A stretch of DNA of 64,000 bases from Cupriavidus pauculus (GTDB lineage Bacteria > Pseudomonadota > Gammaproteobacteria > Burkholderiales > Burkholderiaceae): NCBI RefSeq assembly GCF_022179805.1, contig NZ_BPUO01000006.1, positions 248,001 to 312,000 on the forward strand. The letters run 5' to 3'. The position numbers and the translations under genes were made by a program. Below, in pieces: positions 1 through 6,511 of this stretch (its first letter is position 1; the number at the start of each line of letters is the position of its first letter). The notes beneath the pieces are model-generated. The model had not been told where the DNA came from, searched no databases, and worked only from the letters and a program-made list of their open reading frames with translations.

Positions 1-997
1 AGTCGATGATGATCAGGCCAAGCTGGCCGCACTGGCGCGCCAGACGACGCGAGCGCGCGCGCAACTCCATCGGATTCAGCGCCGGCGTCTCGTCGATGAA
101 CAACTGCGCATCGTTCATGCGCTGGATCGAGTGCGTCAGACGCGGCCAGTCCTCGTCGAGCAGCCGGCCGGTACGCAGACGGTGCTGGTCGAGGCGCCCC
201 ACCGAGCCCAGCATACGCATGGCCAGTTGCACGCCCGCCATTTCCATCGAGAACACCGCCACGGGCAGGCCCTGCTCCACGGCAACATGCTCGCCAATGT
301 TCAGCGAGAAAGCGGTCTTACCCATCGATGGCCGGCCAGCCACGATGATCAGGTCGCCCGGCTGCATGCCGCTGGTCATGCGATCGAGGTCGATAAACCC
401 GGTCGGCACACCCGTCACATCGGTAGAGCTGTCGCGATGGTAGAGCTCGTCGATCCGTTCCACCACCTGCGTCAGCAGCGGCTGGATTTCCTGGAAGCCC
501 TTCTGGCCGCGCGAGCCCTCCTCGGCGATAGCAAAAACCTTGGATTCTGCCTCGTCCAGCAGTTCGCGCACTTCACGCCCCTTCGGCGCGAAAGCCGCCG
601 AGGCGATGTCATCGGCCACCGTCACCAGCTTGCGCAGCACCGACCGCTCCCGCACGATTTCGGCGTAACGGCGGATGTTGGCCGCACTTGGCGTGTTTTG
701 CGCGAGGGAGTTCAGATAGGCCAGGCCACCCACCTCCTCGGCCTTGCCGGACACCTGGAGCATTTCGAAGACCGTGATCACGTCCGCCGGCTTCGTGGCG
801 GAGATCAGCCGCGCGATGCTCTGGAAGATCATGCGGTGGTCAAAGCGATAGAAATCGGCTTCGGACAGGAAGTCGGCGATACGGTCCCAGGCGGCGTTAT
901 CCAGCAGCAACCCGCCGAGCACCGATTGTTCGGCCTCGATCGAGTGTGGGGGAACCTTGAGACTGTCGAGTTGGGGATCTGCGGCGGGCGCGTTCAT
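1..997 (-). CDS. dnaB: Replicative DNA helicase DnaB (3' part missing at window edge)
   Basis: Hexameric helicase that unwinds DNA at the replication fork and works with DnaG primase. The visible part is the first 332 residues: an N-terminal DnaB domain (about 15-120), a linker, then the start of the RecA-like ATPase domain. Walker A GRPSMGKTAF is near residue 219, followed by SMEMAGVQLAMR and DETPALNP; the sequence leaves the window at LGLIIID, the Walker B strand. The ATG at 997 is the only start that gives the usual DnaB N-terminus (MNAPAADPQLDSL). It lies downstream of rplI on the same strand, but a terminator separates them, so it probably has its own promoter. No good Shine-Dalgarno is visible. 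Identity is certain; only the 3' end is unknown. Confidence 0.97.
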   Translation of the reverse strand, partial: MNAPAADPQLDSLKVPPHSIEAEQSVLGGLLLDNAAWDRIADFLSEADFYRFDHRMIFQSIARLISATKPADVITVFEMLQVSGKAEEVGGLAYLNSLAQNTPSAANIRRYAEIVRERSVLRKLVTVADDIASAAFAPKGREVRELLDEAESKVFAIAEEGSRGQKGFQEIQPLLTQVVERIDELYHRDSSTDVTGVPTGFIDLDRMTSGMQPGDLIIVAGRPSMGKTAFSLNIGEHVAVEQGLPVAVFSMEMAGVQLAMRMLGSVGRLDQHRLRTGRLLDEDWPRLTHSIQRMNDAQLFIDETPALNPMELRARSRRLARQCGQLGLIIID

Positions 998-1030
998 GGG
1001 GGGCAATTATAACGGCGCCGGGCGCCACGC

Positions 1031-1069
1031 AAAAAACAAAAAAGGCAGGAGCTTGGCCCCTGCCTTTTT
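1031..1069 (-). terminator. Intrinsic terminator after rplI
   Basis: A 9-bp stem (AAAGGCAGG at 1041-1049 with CCTGCCTTT at 1059-1067) is followed on the minus strand by a T-rich run (A-rich on the plus strand, 1031-1040). It ends the rpsF-rplI transcript before dnaB. Confidence 0.85.
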
Positions 1070-1079
1070 CATGCATCGG

Positions 1080-1103
1080 ATGTGCCGGTCCGGACCGGCA
1101 CAT
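1080..1103. repeat. 24-bp perfect palindrome downstream of rplI
   Basis: ATGTGCCGGTCC at 1080-1091 is followed directly by its exact reverse complement at 1092-1103, with no spacer. It lies between the rplI stop and the intrinsic terminator. As RNA it would form a GC-rich hairpin at the 3' end of the ribosomal transcript. Function unknown; it may protect the 3' end or be REP-like. Confidence 0.8.
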
Positions 1104-1119
1104 CGTCGGCGGATACAGC

Positions 1120-1572
1120 TTAGACGTGTTCGCCCAGCACCGAGACGGTGATGTCGACCAGCACGTCGGTGTGCAGCGACACGCCAACGGTGTAGTCGCC
1201 AACCATCTTCAGCGGGCCGTTCGGCAGACGCACTTGCGACTTTTCAACCTTGAAGCCTTGACCTTCCAGGGCTTGGGCGATGTCGGCGTTGGTCACCGAA
1301 CCGAACAGACGGCCGTCCACACCCGACTTCTGGGTGATCTGGACGGTCAGGCCGTTCAGCTTTTCGCCTTCGGTTTGCGAGGCAGCCAGCTTCTCGGCGG
1401 CGGCCTTTTCCAGCTCGGCGCGCTTCACTTCGAATTCGGCGATGGCGGTTTGGGTAGCACGGCGAGCGCGCTTGGTCGGGATCAGGAAGTTACGTGCGTA
1501 ACCGTCCTTCACGCGAACGATGTCACCCAGGTTGCCCAGGTTGATGACTTTTTCCAGCAGAATGACTTGCAT
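1120..1572 (-). CDS. rplI: 50S ribosomal protein L9
   Basis: Large-subunit protein that binds 23S rRNA near the L1 stalk. It has 150 residues, the normal length. The N-terminal RNA-binding domain shows the family signature ([32 protein letters not shown], given here only as landmarks: GxxGDIVxVKxGYARNFLxP). A charged connecting helix (about 41-75) and the C-terminal domain (about 80-148) follow. It is last in the rpsF-priB-rpsR-rplI operon, 30 nt after rpsR, with GGAGAAATAC before the ATG. Strong terminator downstream. Confidence 0.98.
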   Translation of the reverse strand: MQVILLEKVINLGNLGDIVRVKDGYARNFLIPTKRARRATQTAIAEFEVKRAELEKAAAEKLAASQTEGEKLNGLTVQITQKSGVDGRLFGSVTNADIAQALEGQGFKVEKSQVRLPNGPLKMVGDYTVGVSLHTDVLVDITVSVLGEHV

Positions 1573-1602
1573 CGTGTATTTCTCCTTGCGGTCCTGGGAC
1601 TA

Positions 1603-1881
1603 TCAGTTCTTGTGCAGGTCGGTGTACGGCAGCAGCGCCAGGAAGCGGGCGCGCTTGATGGCCGTATCCAGCTGACGCTGATAGTGAGCCTTGGTACCGG
1701 TCAGACGAGCCGGCGTGATCTTGCCGTTGTCGCCGACGAAATCCTTCAGCGTGTCCAGATCCTTGTAGTCGATCTGTTCGACGCCAGCCACGGTGAAGCG
1801 GCAGAAGCGCTTGCGCTTGAACAGCGGGTTCTGTTGCTGGAAGCGCTTCTTGTTCTTGTTGTCACGTTTGACGAATGCCAT
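1603..1881 (-). CDS. rpsR: 30S ribosomal protein S18
   Basis: Small-subunit protein that partners S6 on the 16S rRNA platform. It has 92 residues, with the family core [18 protein letters not shown]-type region (here [13 protein letters not shown]) and the C-terminal [28 protein letters not shown] signature spread over residues 57-87. It begins 3 nt after the priB stop, so translation is probably coupled. AAAGGATTGAATC supplies the ribosome-binding site inside the end of priB. Confidence 0.98.
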   Translation of the reverse strand: MAFVKRDNKNKKRFQQQNPLFKRKRFCRFTVAGVEQIDYKDLDTLKDFVGDNGKITPARLTGTKAHYQRQLDTAIKRARFLALLPYTDLHKN

Positions 1882-1884
1882 GAT

Positions 1885-2184
1885 TCAATCCTTTTCGAAT
1901 GCTTTACATCGAGTGATGTGAAAGACCAGTGTCTTGCTGTTCCGGTGCTTGCGGGCCAGAAAGCCCTCGCAATCGAGCAGCGTACCGAGCGGGGTCCGCT
2001 CCAGCCGCTGGCCAATGGGGCCAATGCCCATGGCAACGATTGCGAATTCCACCTGCCGGGGCGTTTCCGCCTCGGTCACCTCGCCGCCGTGCTGCAGGAT
2101 GCAGTTGACGACGGGGACACCGGCTGGCGTATAGCGCAGCGTGTCCCGCTCGGCGAGAGTGGCGGTCAGCCGAAGCTGGTTCAC
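1885..2184 (-). CDS. priB: Primosomal replication protein N (PriB)
   Basis: Single-stranded-DNA-binding OB-fold protein of the PriA-dependent replication-restart primosome. It has 99 residues and shows the PriB/SSB pattern: NQLRLTATLAERDTLRYTPAGVPV, then HGGEVTEAETPRQVEFAIVAMGIG and LLDCEGFLARKHRNSKTLVFHIT as successive strands. The position between rpsF and rpsR is the classic location in beta- and gammaproteobacteria, which settles the call against a generic SSB. It starts 20 nt after rpsF and ends 3 nt before rpsR. Confidence 0.95.
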   Translation of the reverse strand: MNQLRLTATLAERDTLRYTPAGVPVVNCILQHGGEVTEAETPRQVEFAIVAMGIGPIGQRLERTPLGTLLDCEGFLARKHRNSKTLVFHITRCKAFEKD

Positions 2185-2204
2185 CGCGACACAGCAGTCC
2201 GCAC

Positions 2205-2579
2205 TCAGGCGGCCTGACCTTCCGTGGTCGTTTGCGCGGCCTTGCGGGCTTCTTCGCGCTGGACTTCCTTCATCATCGGCGAAGGAGCGGTTTCGGCCTT
2301 CTTGGTCTGGACGATCAGGTGGCGCAGCACCGCGTCGTTGAACTTGAACGCGTGTTCCAGTTCAGCCAGCGTTTCCTTGCCGCATTCGATGTTCAGGCAA
2401 ACGTAGTGGGCCTTGGCCAGCTTCTGGATCATGTAGGCCATCTGACGGCGGCCCCAGTCTTCCACGCGGTGGATCTGGCCGTTCTGCGACGTCACGAGCT
2501 GCTTGTAGCGCTCGATCATCGCCGGAACTTGTTCGCTTTGGTCCGGGTGGACGATAAATACGATTTCGTAATGACGCAT
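2205..2579 (-). CDS. rpsF: 30S ribosomal protein S6
   Basis: Small-subunit protein that pairs with S18. Starting at [18 protein letters not shown] gives 124 residues; the longer frame to 2603 is rejected because GGAGCG stands just ahead of the ATG at 2579 and the family starts MRHYE. The RNA-binding core includes [15 protein letters not shown] and HYVCLNIEC. The C-terminal 25 residues are charged and Ala/Gln-rich ([23 protein letters not shown]-like tail), as in relatives. First gene of the operon; a sigma-70 promoter lies 65-95 nt upstream. Confidence 0.97.
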   Translation of the reverse strand: MRHYEIVFIVHPDQSEQVPAMIERYKQLVTSQNGQIHRVEDWGRRQMAYMIQKLAKAHYVCLNIECGKETLAELEHAFKFNDAVLRHLIVQTKKAETAPSPMMKEVQREEARKAAQTTTEGQAA

Positions 2580-2644
2580 TGACGCTCCTTCTGGATGAGC
2601 CACCCGGGCGTCAAGTCCGGTGCGGCAAGGTTGAATAGCCCGTG

Positions 2645-2674
2645 AGTATAGCCCGAACCCCTGCCACTCCGCAA
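2645..2674 (-). promoter_or_regulatory. Sigma-70 promoter of the rpsF-rplI operon
   Basis: On the minus strand TTGCGG (2669-2674) and TATACT (2645-2650) are separated by 18 nt. The predicted start near 2638 leaves a leader of about 60 nt before rpsF. The stretch between the asparaginase stop and rpsF holds nothing else. Confidence 0.7.
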
Positions 2675-2695
2675 GAACCCGTCACTCGCCCGCAC

Positions 2696-3730
2696 TCAAT
2701 GCGCGGCAAACAGCGCTTGCAGCCGCGCCGCGTCGGTTCCCAGCGCGGGATCGGCGGCCAGCGCGAGCATCAGCAACACCCTGGCCTTGTACGGGTTCAG
2801 GTCGGCCGCCGATAGGAAAGCGCCAGCCCGCGGCGACATTCGTGCCGGAATCGCCACGTGCCCTGCACCGGTACGTGAACTGCGCACGACCGCCACACCG
2901 GCATCGGCGGCATCGGCCAACGCGCCAGACAAGGTTTCATGCACGGACCCGTTACCCGTGGCCGCCACCACCACCCCCTTCACCCGCGCAGCAACCAGCG
3001 CATCCACCATGGCCCTGCCCGGCTGGGCATAACTGGCCACGATCTCCACCATCGGCCATGTCGTGGGCACGGGAAGCCGTGCCGCCCCGGACATCGCCGG
3101 TGCGCGTGCGAACCGGATATAGGCGTCCTGCATGAAGCCGAGCGGGCCAGTCATCGGCGACACAAAGGCGTCGACGGCCGATGTGTGCGACTTCGTGACA
3201 TCGCGTGCAGCATGGATCTGCTGGTTCAGCACAACCAGCACCCCCCTGCCCCGCGCCTCTGGACTGACAGCCACGCGCACGGCATCGAGCAGATTCAGCG
3301 GACCGTCGGCGGATAGCGACGTCGACGGACGCATTGCGGCGGTCAGCACCACCGGCACGGGGCATGCCTGCGTCAGATGCAAGAACATGGCTGTTTCTTC
3401 AAGCGTATCGGTGCCGTGCGTGATCACGATGCCAGCCACGTCGGGCTGCAACGACCAGTGCGTCACGCGCGCTGCAAGTTGCTGCCACAGGCTGAACATC
3501 ATGTCCTTGCTATCCACCTGCGCCACCTGCTCAGTTTCCACGCGCGCCACATCCGCCAGTACCGGAACGGCCTGCACCAGGTGCGACACCGGGACGGTGG
3601 CCGCCTGGTACTGCGCACTGCTGGCTGCACTGCCGGATGACCCGGCAATGGTGCCGCCCGTGGCGAGCACGACAACACGGGGCAATGCCTGGGACGACTG
3701 GGACGATTCGGAAGACGAGGACGCTGACAT
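2696..3730 (-). CDS. L-asparaginase (type I/II family)
   Basis: Hydrolyses asparagine to aspartate and ammonia. Both threonine motifs are present: VVVLATGGTIAGS near the N-terminus and GIVITHGTDTLEETAMF about 80 residues later. DSKDMM, AAMRPSTSLSADGPLNLLDAV and TGNGSVHETL match the family. The start is uncertain. The frame extends to 3886, but residues before the ATG at 3730 are low-complexity and would reach to within 7 bp of the lexA SOS region. Starting at MSASSSSESS gives 344 residues, close to the usual 330-350. No signal peptide is clear with that start, so a cytoplasmic enzyme is likelier. No Shine-Dalgarno is visible. Divergent from lexA. Confidence 0.88.
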   Translation of the reverse strand: MSASSSSESSQSSQALPRVVVLATGGTIAGSSGSAASSAQYQAATVPVSHLVQAVPVLADVARVETEQVAQVDSKDMMFSLWQQLAARVTHWSLQPDVAGIVITHGTDTLEETAMFLHLTQACPVPVVLTAAMRPSTSLSADGPLNLLDAVRVAVSPEARGRGVLVVLNQQIHAARDVTKSHTSAVDAFVSPMTGPLGFMQDAYIRFARAPAMSGAARLPVPTTWPMVEIVASYAQPGRAMVDALVAARVKGVVVAATGNGSVHETLSGALADAADAGVAVVRSSRTGAGHVAIPARMSPRAGAFLSAADLNPYKARVLLMLALAADPALGTDAARLQALFAAH

Positions 3731-3875
3731 ATATAGGGCGCTGATATGTAGTGCGGGCCGAAGGGAGTTCGCGGCGCCGATTGTAACTGCCGCTGTTGCG
3801 TGGGCGCACCCCGTGGCAACCCGCTGGCTCGGGGTGGCGCGATCCGTCATGTAGAGCGCGCTGCGCAAATTGTGC

Positions 3876-3928
3876 TTGCACTTCACACGATACTGTATAA
3901 AATCACAGCATACTGTTTAAACATACAG
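3876..3928 (+). promoter_or_regulatory. lexA promoter with two tandem SOS boxes
   Basis: TTGCAC (3876-3881) and TAAAAT (3898-3903) are 16 nt apart. Two LexA boxes follow the CTG-N10-CAG rule: CTGTATAAAATCACAG at 3893-3908, which covers the -10 element, and CTGTTTAAACATACAG at 3913-3928. Their centres are exactly 20 bp apart, so two LexA dimers would bind the same DNA face. This is direct evidence for lexA autoregulation. Confidence 0.9.
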
Positions 3929-3953
3929 TGCTTCGGCACGAGACCGGCGAACC

Positions 3954-4610
3954 ATGGCGACCCTGACACCCCGGCAGCAGCAGATTTTCGACCTGATCCG
4001 CAATACGATCCGGCACACCGGTTTTCCGCCGACGCGCGCCGAGATCGCCGCCGAGTTCGGCTTTTCCTCGCCCAATTCCGCCGAGGAACACTTGCGAGCG
4101 CTGGCACGCAAGGGTGTGATCGAGTTGACGCCCGGCGCGTCGCGCGGCATTCGACTCAAGGTGTCGCGCAGCGATTCCGAACAGGCTGACCAGTTCTCGC
4201 TGCCGATGGCCGGTGTGTTGCAGTTGACGCTGCCACTGGTTGGCCGGGTCGCGGCAGGCAGCCCGATCCTGGCCGCCGAGCACATCGACCGCCAGTATCA
4301 GGTCGACGCATCGGTCTTCGACGAGCGCCCTGATTACCTGCTGCGCGTACGCGGCCTGAGCATGCGTGATGCCGGCATTCTCGACGGCGACCTGCTCGCC
4401 GTGAAGAAAGCCAGCGAAGCCGCCAACGGCAAGGTCGTGGTGGCGCGCATTGGCGAGGATGTCACCGTCAAGCGACTGAAGAAACGCGGCGACACCATCG
4501 AGCTGATTGCCGAGAATCCCGATTTCCAAAACATCGTGCTCCACTCGGGGCGCGACGAGTTCTCCCTGGAAGGTATTGCTGTTGGCCTGATTCGATCGTC
4601 AGGCTTCTGA
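3954..4610 (+). CDS. lexA: SOS repressor LexA
   Basis: Represses DNA-damage genes and cleaves itself when RecA filaments form. It has 218 residues. The N-terminal winged helix-turn-helix (1-70) includes [12 protein letters not shown] and [15 protein letters not shown]. The cleavage site is Ala101-Gly102 (GRVAAGSP), the catalytic serine is Ser136 ([19 protein letters not shown] as landmark) and the lysine is Lys173 (VTVKRL). The ATG at 3954 gives the standard start [10 protein letters not shown]. Two SOS boxes precede it. A GC-rich hairpin (GGAGGCGC/GCGCCTCC, about 4619-4637) follows the stop but lacks a U-run. Confidence 0.98.
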   Translation: MATLTPRQQQIFDLIRNTIRHTGFPPTRAEIAAEFGFSSPNSAEEHLRALARKGVIELTPGASRGIRLKVSRSDSEQADQFSLPMAGVLQLTLPLVGRVAAGSPILAAEHIDRQYQVDASVFDERPDYLLRVRGLSMRDAGILDGDLLAVKKASEAANGKVVVARIGEDVTVKRLKKRGDTIELIAENPDFQNIVLHSGRDEFSLEGIAVGLIRSSGF

Positions 4611-4764
4611 CAGCGAGCGGAGGCGCCCAGCGCCTCCGTGTCCCGAGACTTCGGCAGCACGGCCGTCTGCCCTGGTCACCCGCTTTGCTTTGCCCATGCC
4701 GCCCCGTCCATTTGCTGGACGACGGGTGCGGACCACTGCTGAACGCAAATTACGAGGTGTTGCC

Positions 4765-4929
4765 ATGCTGCAAACGAATTCAGTCGCTTCCCGTCGCCCG
4801 GTCAAGCCTGTCCCCTTCCGCCAAATCAAGGGTGTGCGTGTCTACCAGGGCGCGCAACGCCGCACGATGGTCGGCAACATGGCCGCCATCTGCCGCATGC
4901 TCGAACTCGCCGAGCCGAGCCCCAAGTGA
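4765..4929 (+). CDS. Small basic hypothetical protein (54 residues)
   Basis: No function recognised. The ATG at 4765 is preserved by GAGG 8 nt upstream; the frame runs further back to 4690 but that extension has no ribosome-binding site. The product is basic (three RR/RRR-type clusters, e.g. ASRRPVKPVPFRQIKGVRVY and GAQRRTMVGNMAAICRMLE), has no membrane segment or signal peptide, and ends ELAEPSPK. It is transcribed in the direction of lexA, 154 nt downstream, without an intervening U-run terminator, so read-through from the SOS promoter is possible. A strong terminator lies about 200 nt after the stop. Confidence 0.6.
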   Translation: MLQTNSVASRRPVKPVPFRQIKGVRVYQGAQRRTMVGNMAAICRMLELAEPSPK

Positions 4930-5125
4930 TCGACTTAGGAGCTCTTCGCCAGAGCGTCCTGATCGCAAGCCGCAACGCCAATTTCATACGGCCAAGCCTG
5001 GCATTGTAAAAAGTGCAGTTGCGTGCTCACAACGTGTAATTAAGGCTTCATTTAAAACTGCCTGAAGCCTGATTAAACTCACTGGCGCGCATCGCAACAC
5101 TGGCGCAGTTGACGCCATGCGCATG

Positions 5126-5163
5126 ACCGGACCTTGTCGACCCCGCCAAGGTCCGGTTTTTTT
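5126..5163 (+). terminator. Strong plus-strand terminator with unassigned upstream transcript
   Basis: An 11-bp perfect stem (ACCGGACCTTG at 5126-5136, CAAGGTCCGGT at 5147-5157) is followed by seven Ts. The nearest plus-strand gene ends at 4929. The 200 nt between contain another stem-loop (AGGCTTCA at 5043-5050 with TGAAGCCT at 5063-5070) and no convincing reading frame. This may be a long 3' untranslated region or a small RNA gene; I could not find a convincing promoter for the latter. Confidence 0.85.
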
Positions 5164-5215
5164 CGTGCGTGCGAAGATGCGCGCGAGAACACGTTGAACC
5201 CAACGAACGCACAAA

Positions 5216-5244
5216 GCAAAAAGGCCGCTCGAATGAGCGGCCTT
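5216..5244 (-). terminator. Terminator of tRNA-His
   Basis: Perfect 10-bp stem, AAGGCCGCTC (5221-5230) with GAGCGGCCTT (5235-5244), loop GAAT, followed on the minus strand by a T-rich tail. It starts 12 nt beyond the tRNA 3' end. Confidence 0.85.
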
Positions 5245-5256
5245 CTGCTGAATTCT

Positions 5257-5333
5257 TGGGGTGGCTGACGGGACTCGAACCCGCGACAACAGGAATCACA
5301 ATCCTGGACTCTACCAACTGAGCTACAGCCACC
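5257..5333 (-). tRNA. tRNA-His (anticodon GTG)
   Basis: Read on the minus strand: the extra G(-1) typical of tRNA-His at 5333, acceptor GTGGCTG/CAGCCAC, D arm GCTCAGTTGGTAGAGT, anticodon arm CAGGA-TTGTGAT-TCCTG giving GTG, T arm GCGGGTTCGAGTCCCGT, discriminator C73 and an encoded CCA (5257-5259). G(-1):C73 is the histidine identity pair. The sequence folds as a complete cloverleaf with no insertions. Confidence 0.97.
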
Positions 5334-5341
5334 GTAGAGAT

Positions 5342-5385
5342 TTCTTCGCTGCCCGGTGTGCCGTTCAGCGAAGAACAAGACTATA
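5342..5385 (-). promoter_or_regulatory. Putative tRNA-His promoter element with overlapping inverted repeat
   Basis: TATAGT on the minus strand (5380-5385) could be a -10 element; no good -35 is seen. Transcription would begin inside a 10-bp inverted repeat, TTCTTCGCTG (5342-5351) with CAGCGAAGAA (5366-5375), leaving a leader of about 40 nt before the tRNA. The repeat could be a processing hairpin or an operator. Confidence 0.4.
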
Positions 5386-5413
5386 CAAGGTATCTGGGTA
5401 GATGGCTAGTATT

Positions 5414-5468
5414 CCGCACAAAAAAATCTCAGAGCACCTGACGGACTTCGATACGATTTCTTGTGCGG
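5414..5468 (-). other. Long stem-loop directly after the 85-residue gene
   Basis: CCGCACAA (5414-5421) pairs with TTGTGCGG (5461-5468), and the flanking AAAAATC/GATTTC sequences extend the stem with one mismatch. It starts 5 nt after the stop of the small gene at 5474-5731. On the minus strand the last arm carries a run of seven Ts, so it may act as a terminator despite the large loop. Confidence 0.5.
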
Positions 5469-5473
5469 CTTCC

Positions 5474-5731
5474 TCATCGCCCGACCCACTTCGCCTCGAG
5501 CAGCACAGCCTCCTTGATCGCGGCGATCGTATCCGCCTCGCTGGGGAACAGTCCAAGCAAGCGCTTCGACTTGCCGTTGAGGACATCGCGCTGGAGCGCC
5601 TTGCCCGCGTCGATTGATGTGCCTGGGTGCCAGCAATAGCGCGCAGTCCACTTGCCGTCCTGCAGTTGCTCGGCCACCCAGATCACCCGGTAGTCTTCGA
5701 AGACTTCACCGAATGCTTCTTCCGCTTCCAT
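5474..5731 (-). CDS. Small acidic hypothetical protein (85 residues)
   Basis: No family recognised. The start is well supported: GAAGGAAATCAA stands just before the ATG at 5731. The product begins MEAEEAFGEVFEDYRVIWVAE and contains Trp/Tyr-rich strands (DGKWTARYCWHPGTSID) followed by a helix-like end (SEADTIAAIKEAVLLEAKWVGR). It has no signal peptide or membrane segment. The overlapping plus-strand frame (5614-5871) lacks a ribosome-binding site and is rejected. The gene is isolated between tRNA-His and a terminator-rich gap. It could be a small soluble protein of unknown role. Confidence 0.6.
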   Translation of the reverse strand: MEAEEAFGEVFEDYRVIWVAEQLQDGKWTARYCWHPGTSIDAGKALQRDVLNGKSKRLLGLFPSEADTIAAIKEAVLLEAKWVGR

Positions 5732-5872
5732 TTGATTTCCTTCAGGGCTTGCTTCCGCTCGGCATGCGAGTCAGCCAGCCCCCACCTGCATCCCCCCCTC
5801 TTCAAGCCCTGCCTGACTGCATAGGGCTCTTCCACGCGCCGACTTACGCGGCTTTATGTGGCGCATCCTAAC

Positions 5873-6022
5873 ATGACCTTCACGTCGCTCGACAGCCGCG
5901 CGGATTGTTGGACGCCACAATCCAGTATCGGTCTATTAGCCAAAAAGCGGAGGCTTTGCCCCACCAACGCAGGGTTTTTCCGCAAATGGTGCTGTTGGAT
6001 ACTCTTCCCCGAGGGACATTGA
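5873..6022 (+). CDS. Doubtful 49-residue frame ending just before a terminator
   Basis: An ATG frame starting MTFTSLDSRADCWTP and ending WILFPEGH is Cys- and Trp-rich with a basic middle (AKKRRL). Its stop lies 19 nt before a perfect plus-strand terminator, which is the arrangement expected of a real small gene. Against it: no Shine-Dalgarno, and codon use is less GC-biased than in neighbouring genes. It may be a gene remnant, or the terminator may belong to an RNA. Confidence 0.2.
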   Translation: MTFTSLDSRADCWTPQSSIGLLAKKRRLCPTNAGFFRKWCCWILFPEGH

Positions 6023-6040
6023 CCCCCTCGACATTCCCGA

Positions 6041-6079
6041 CAGGCGATCACTCCCGACGAGCATCGCCTGCTTTTTTTT
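6041..6079 (+). terminator. Intrinsic terminator, plus strand
   Basis: CAGGCGAT (6041-6048) pairs with ATCGCCTG (6063-6070), followed by C and eight Ts. No well-supported plus-strand gene precedes it. Confidence 0.8.
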
Positions 6080-6130
6080 GAGCGCCGGATTCGATGGCCG
6101 CATTTGCCCTGCAACGGGGACAAACGCACA

Positions 6131-6162
6131 TAAAAAAAGAGCCCGCTCACGAGCGGACTCTT
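6131..6162 (-). terminator. Intrinsic terminator, minus strand (second after dusA)
   Basis: AAGAGCCCGCT (6137-6147) pairs with AGCGGACTCTT (6152-6162) with one mismatch; seven Ts follow on the minus strand. It stands about 110 nt beyond another minus-strand terminator, implying a transcription unit between the two. Confidence 0.75.
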
Positions 6163-6226
6163 AAATTAGCGATCTCAATGCCCTGAAGGCCCATTCAATG
6201 TAGTCGGCAAAATCGGACCACACCAT
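6161..6226 (-). CDS. Doubtful 21-residue frame between two terminators
   Basis: The ATG at 6226 opens a frame MVWSDFADYIEWAFRALRSLI (21 residues, listed by composition: three aromatic pairs, amphipathic) whose TAA overlaps the 6131-6162 terminator stem. The frame stays open upstream for about 15 more codons without another start. No Shine-Dalgarno is visible. It could be a leader-like peptide, the end of a decayed gene, or chance. Confidence 0.2.
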   Translation of the reverse strand: MVWSDFADYIEWAFRALRSLI

Positions 6227-6270
6227 CGGGGCAAACCCACGGGTGCTGTCGCAACCGAGCGACGACGCAG

Positions 6271-6295
6271 AAAAAAAGCCCGCACACGGCGGGCT
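6271..6295 (-). terminator. Intrinsic terminator after dusA
   Basis: AGCCCGC (6277-6283) pairs with GCGGGCT (6289-6295), loop ACACG, with seven Ts on the minus strand. The interval 6296-6511 up to dusA shows no reading frame or other clear element. Confidence 0.85.
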
Positions 6296-6511
6296 CAAAA
6301 ATCAGTTGAAGAAAGCCCTGTATTCGAGGGCAGGCACAGTGTAAGAACATGGCCCGGCCCTGGCGAATTAGGGGAATCCCTTTGCAGGTGCGGGTTTCCA
6401 GCTACCCCGACTGCCGCAAACGCCGCTGGAGCATACATTTGCGGCATCCTGCATAGAACGATCGTTCGGAATTAGAGTTTTTCTTCCAGAACGAATACGC
6501 ATGATTGTCAC

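Noticed and set aside
5614-5871. 85-codon plus-strand frame overlapping the small acidic gene
   Set aside because: No Shine-Dalgarno, Pro/Leu-rich shadow composition; the minus-strand gene has a good ribosome-binding site.
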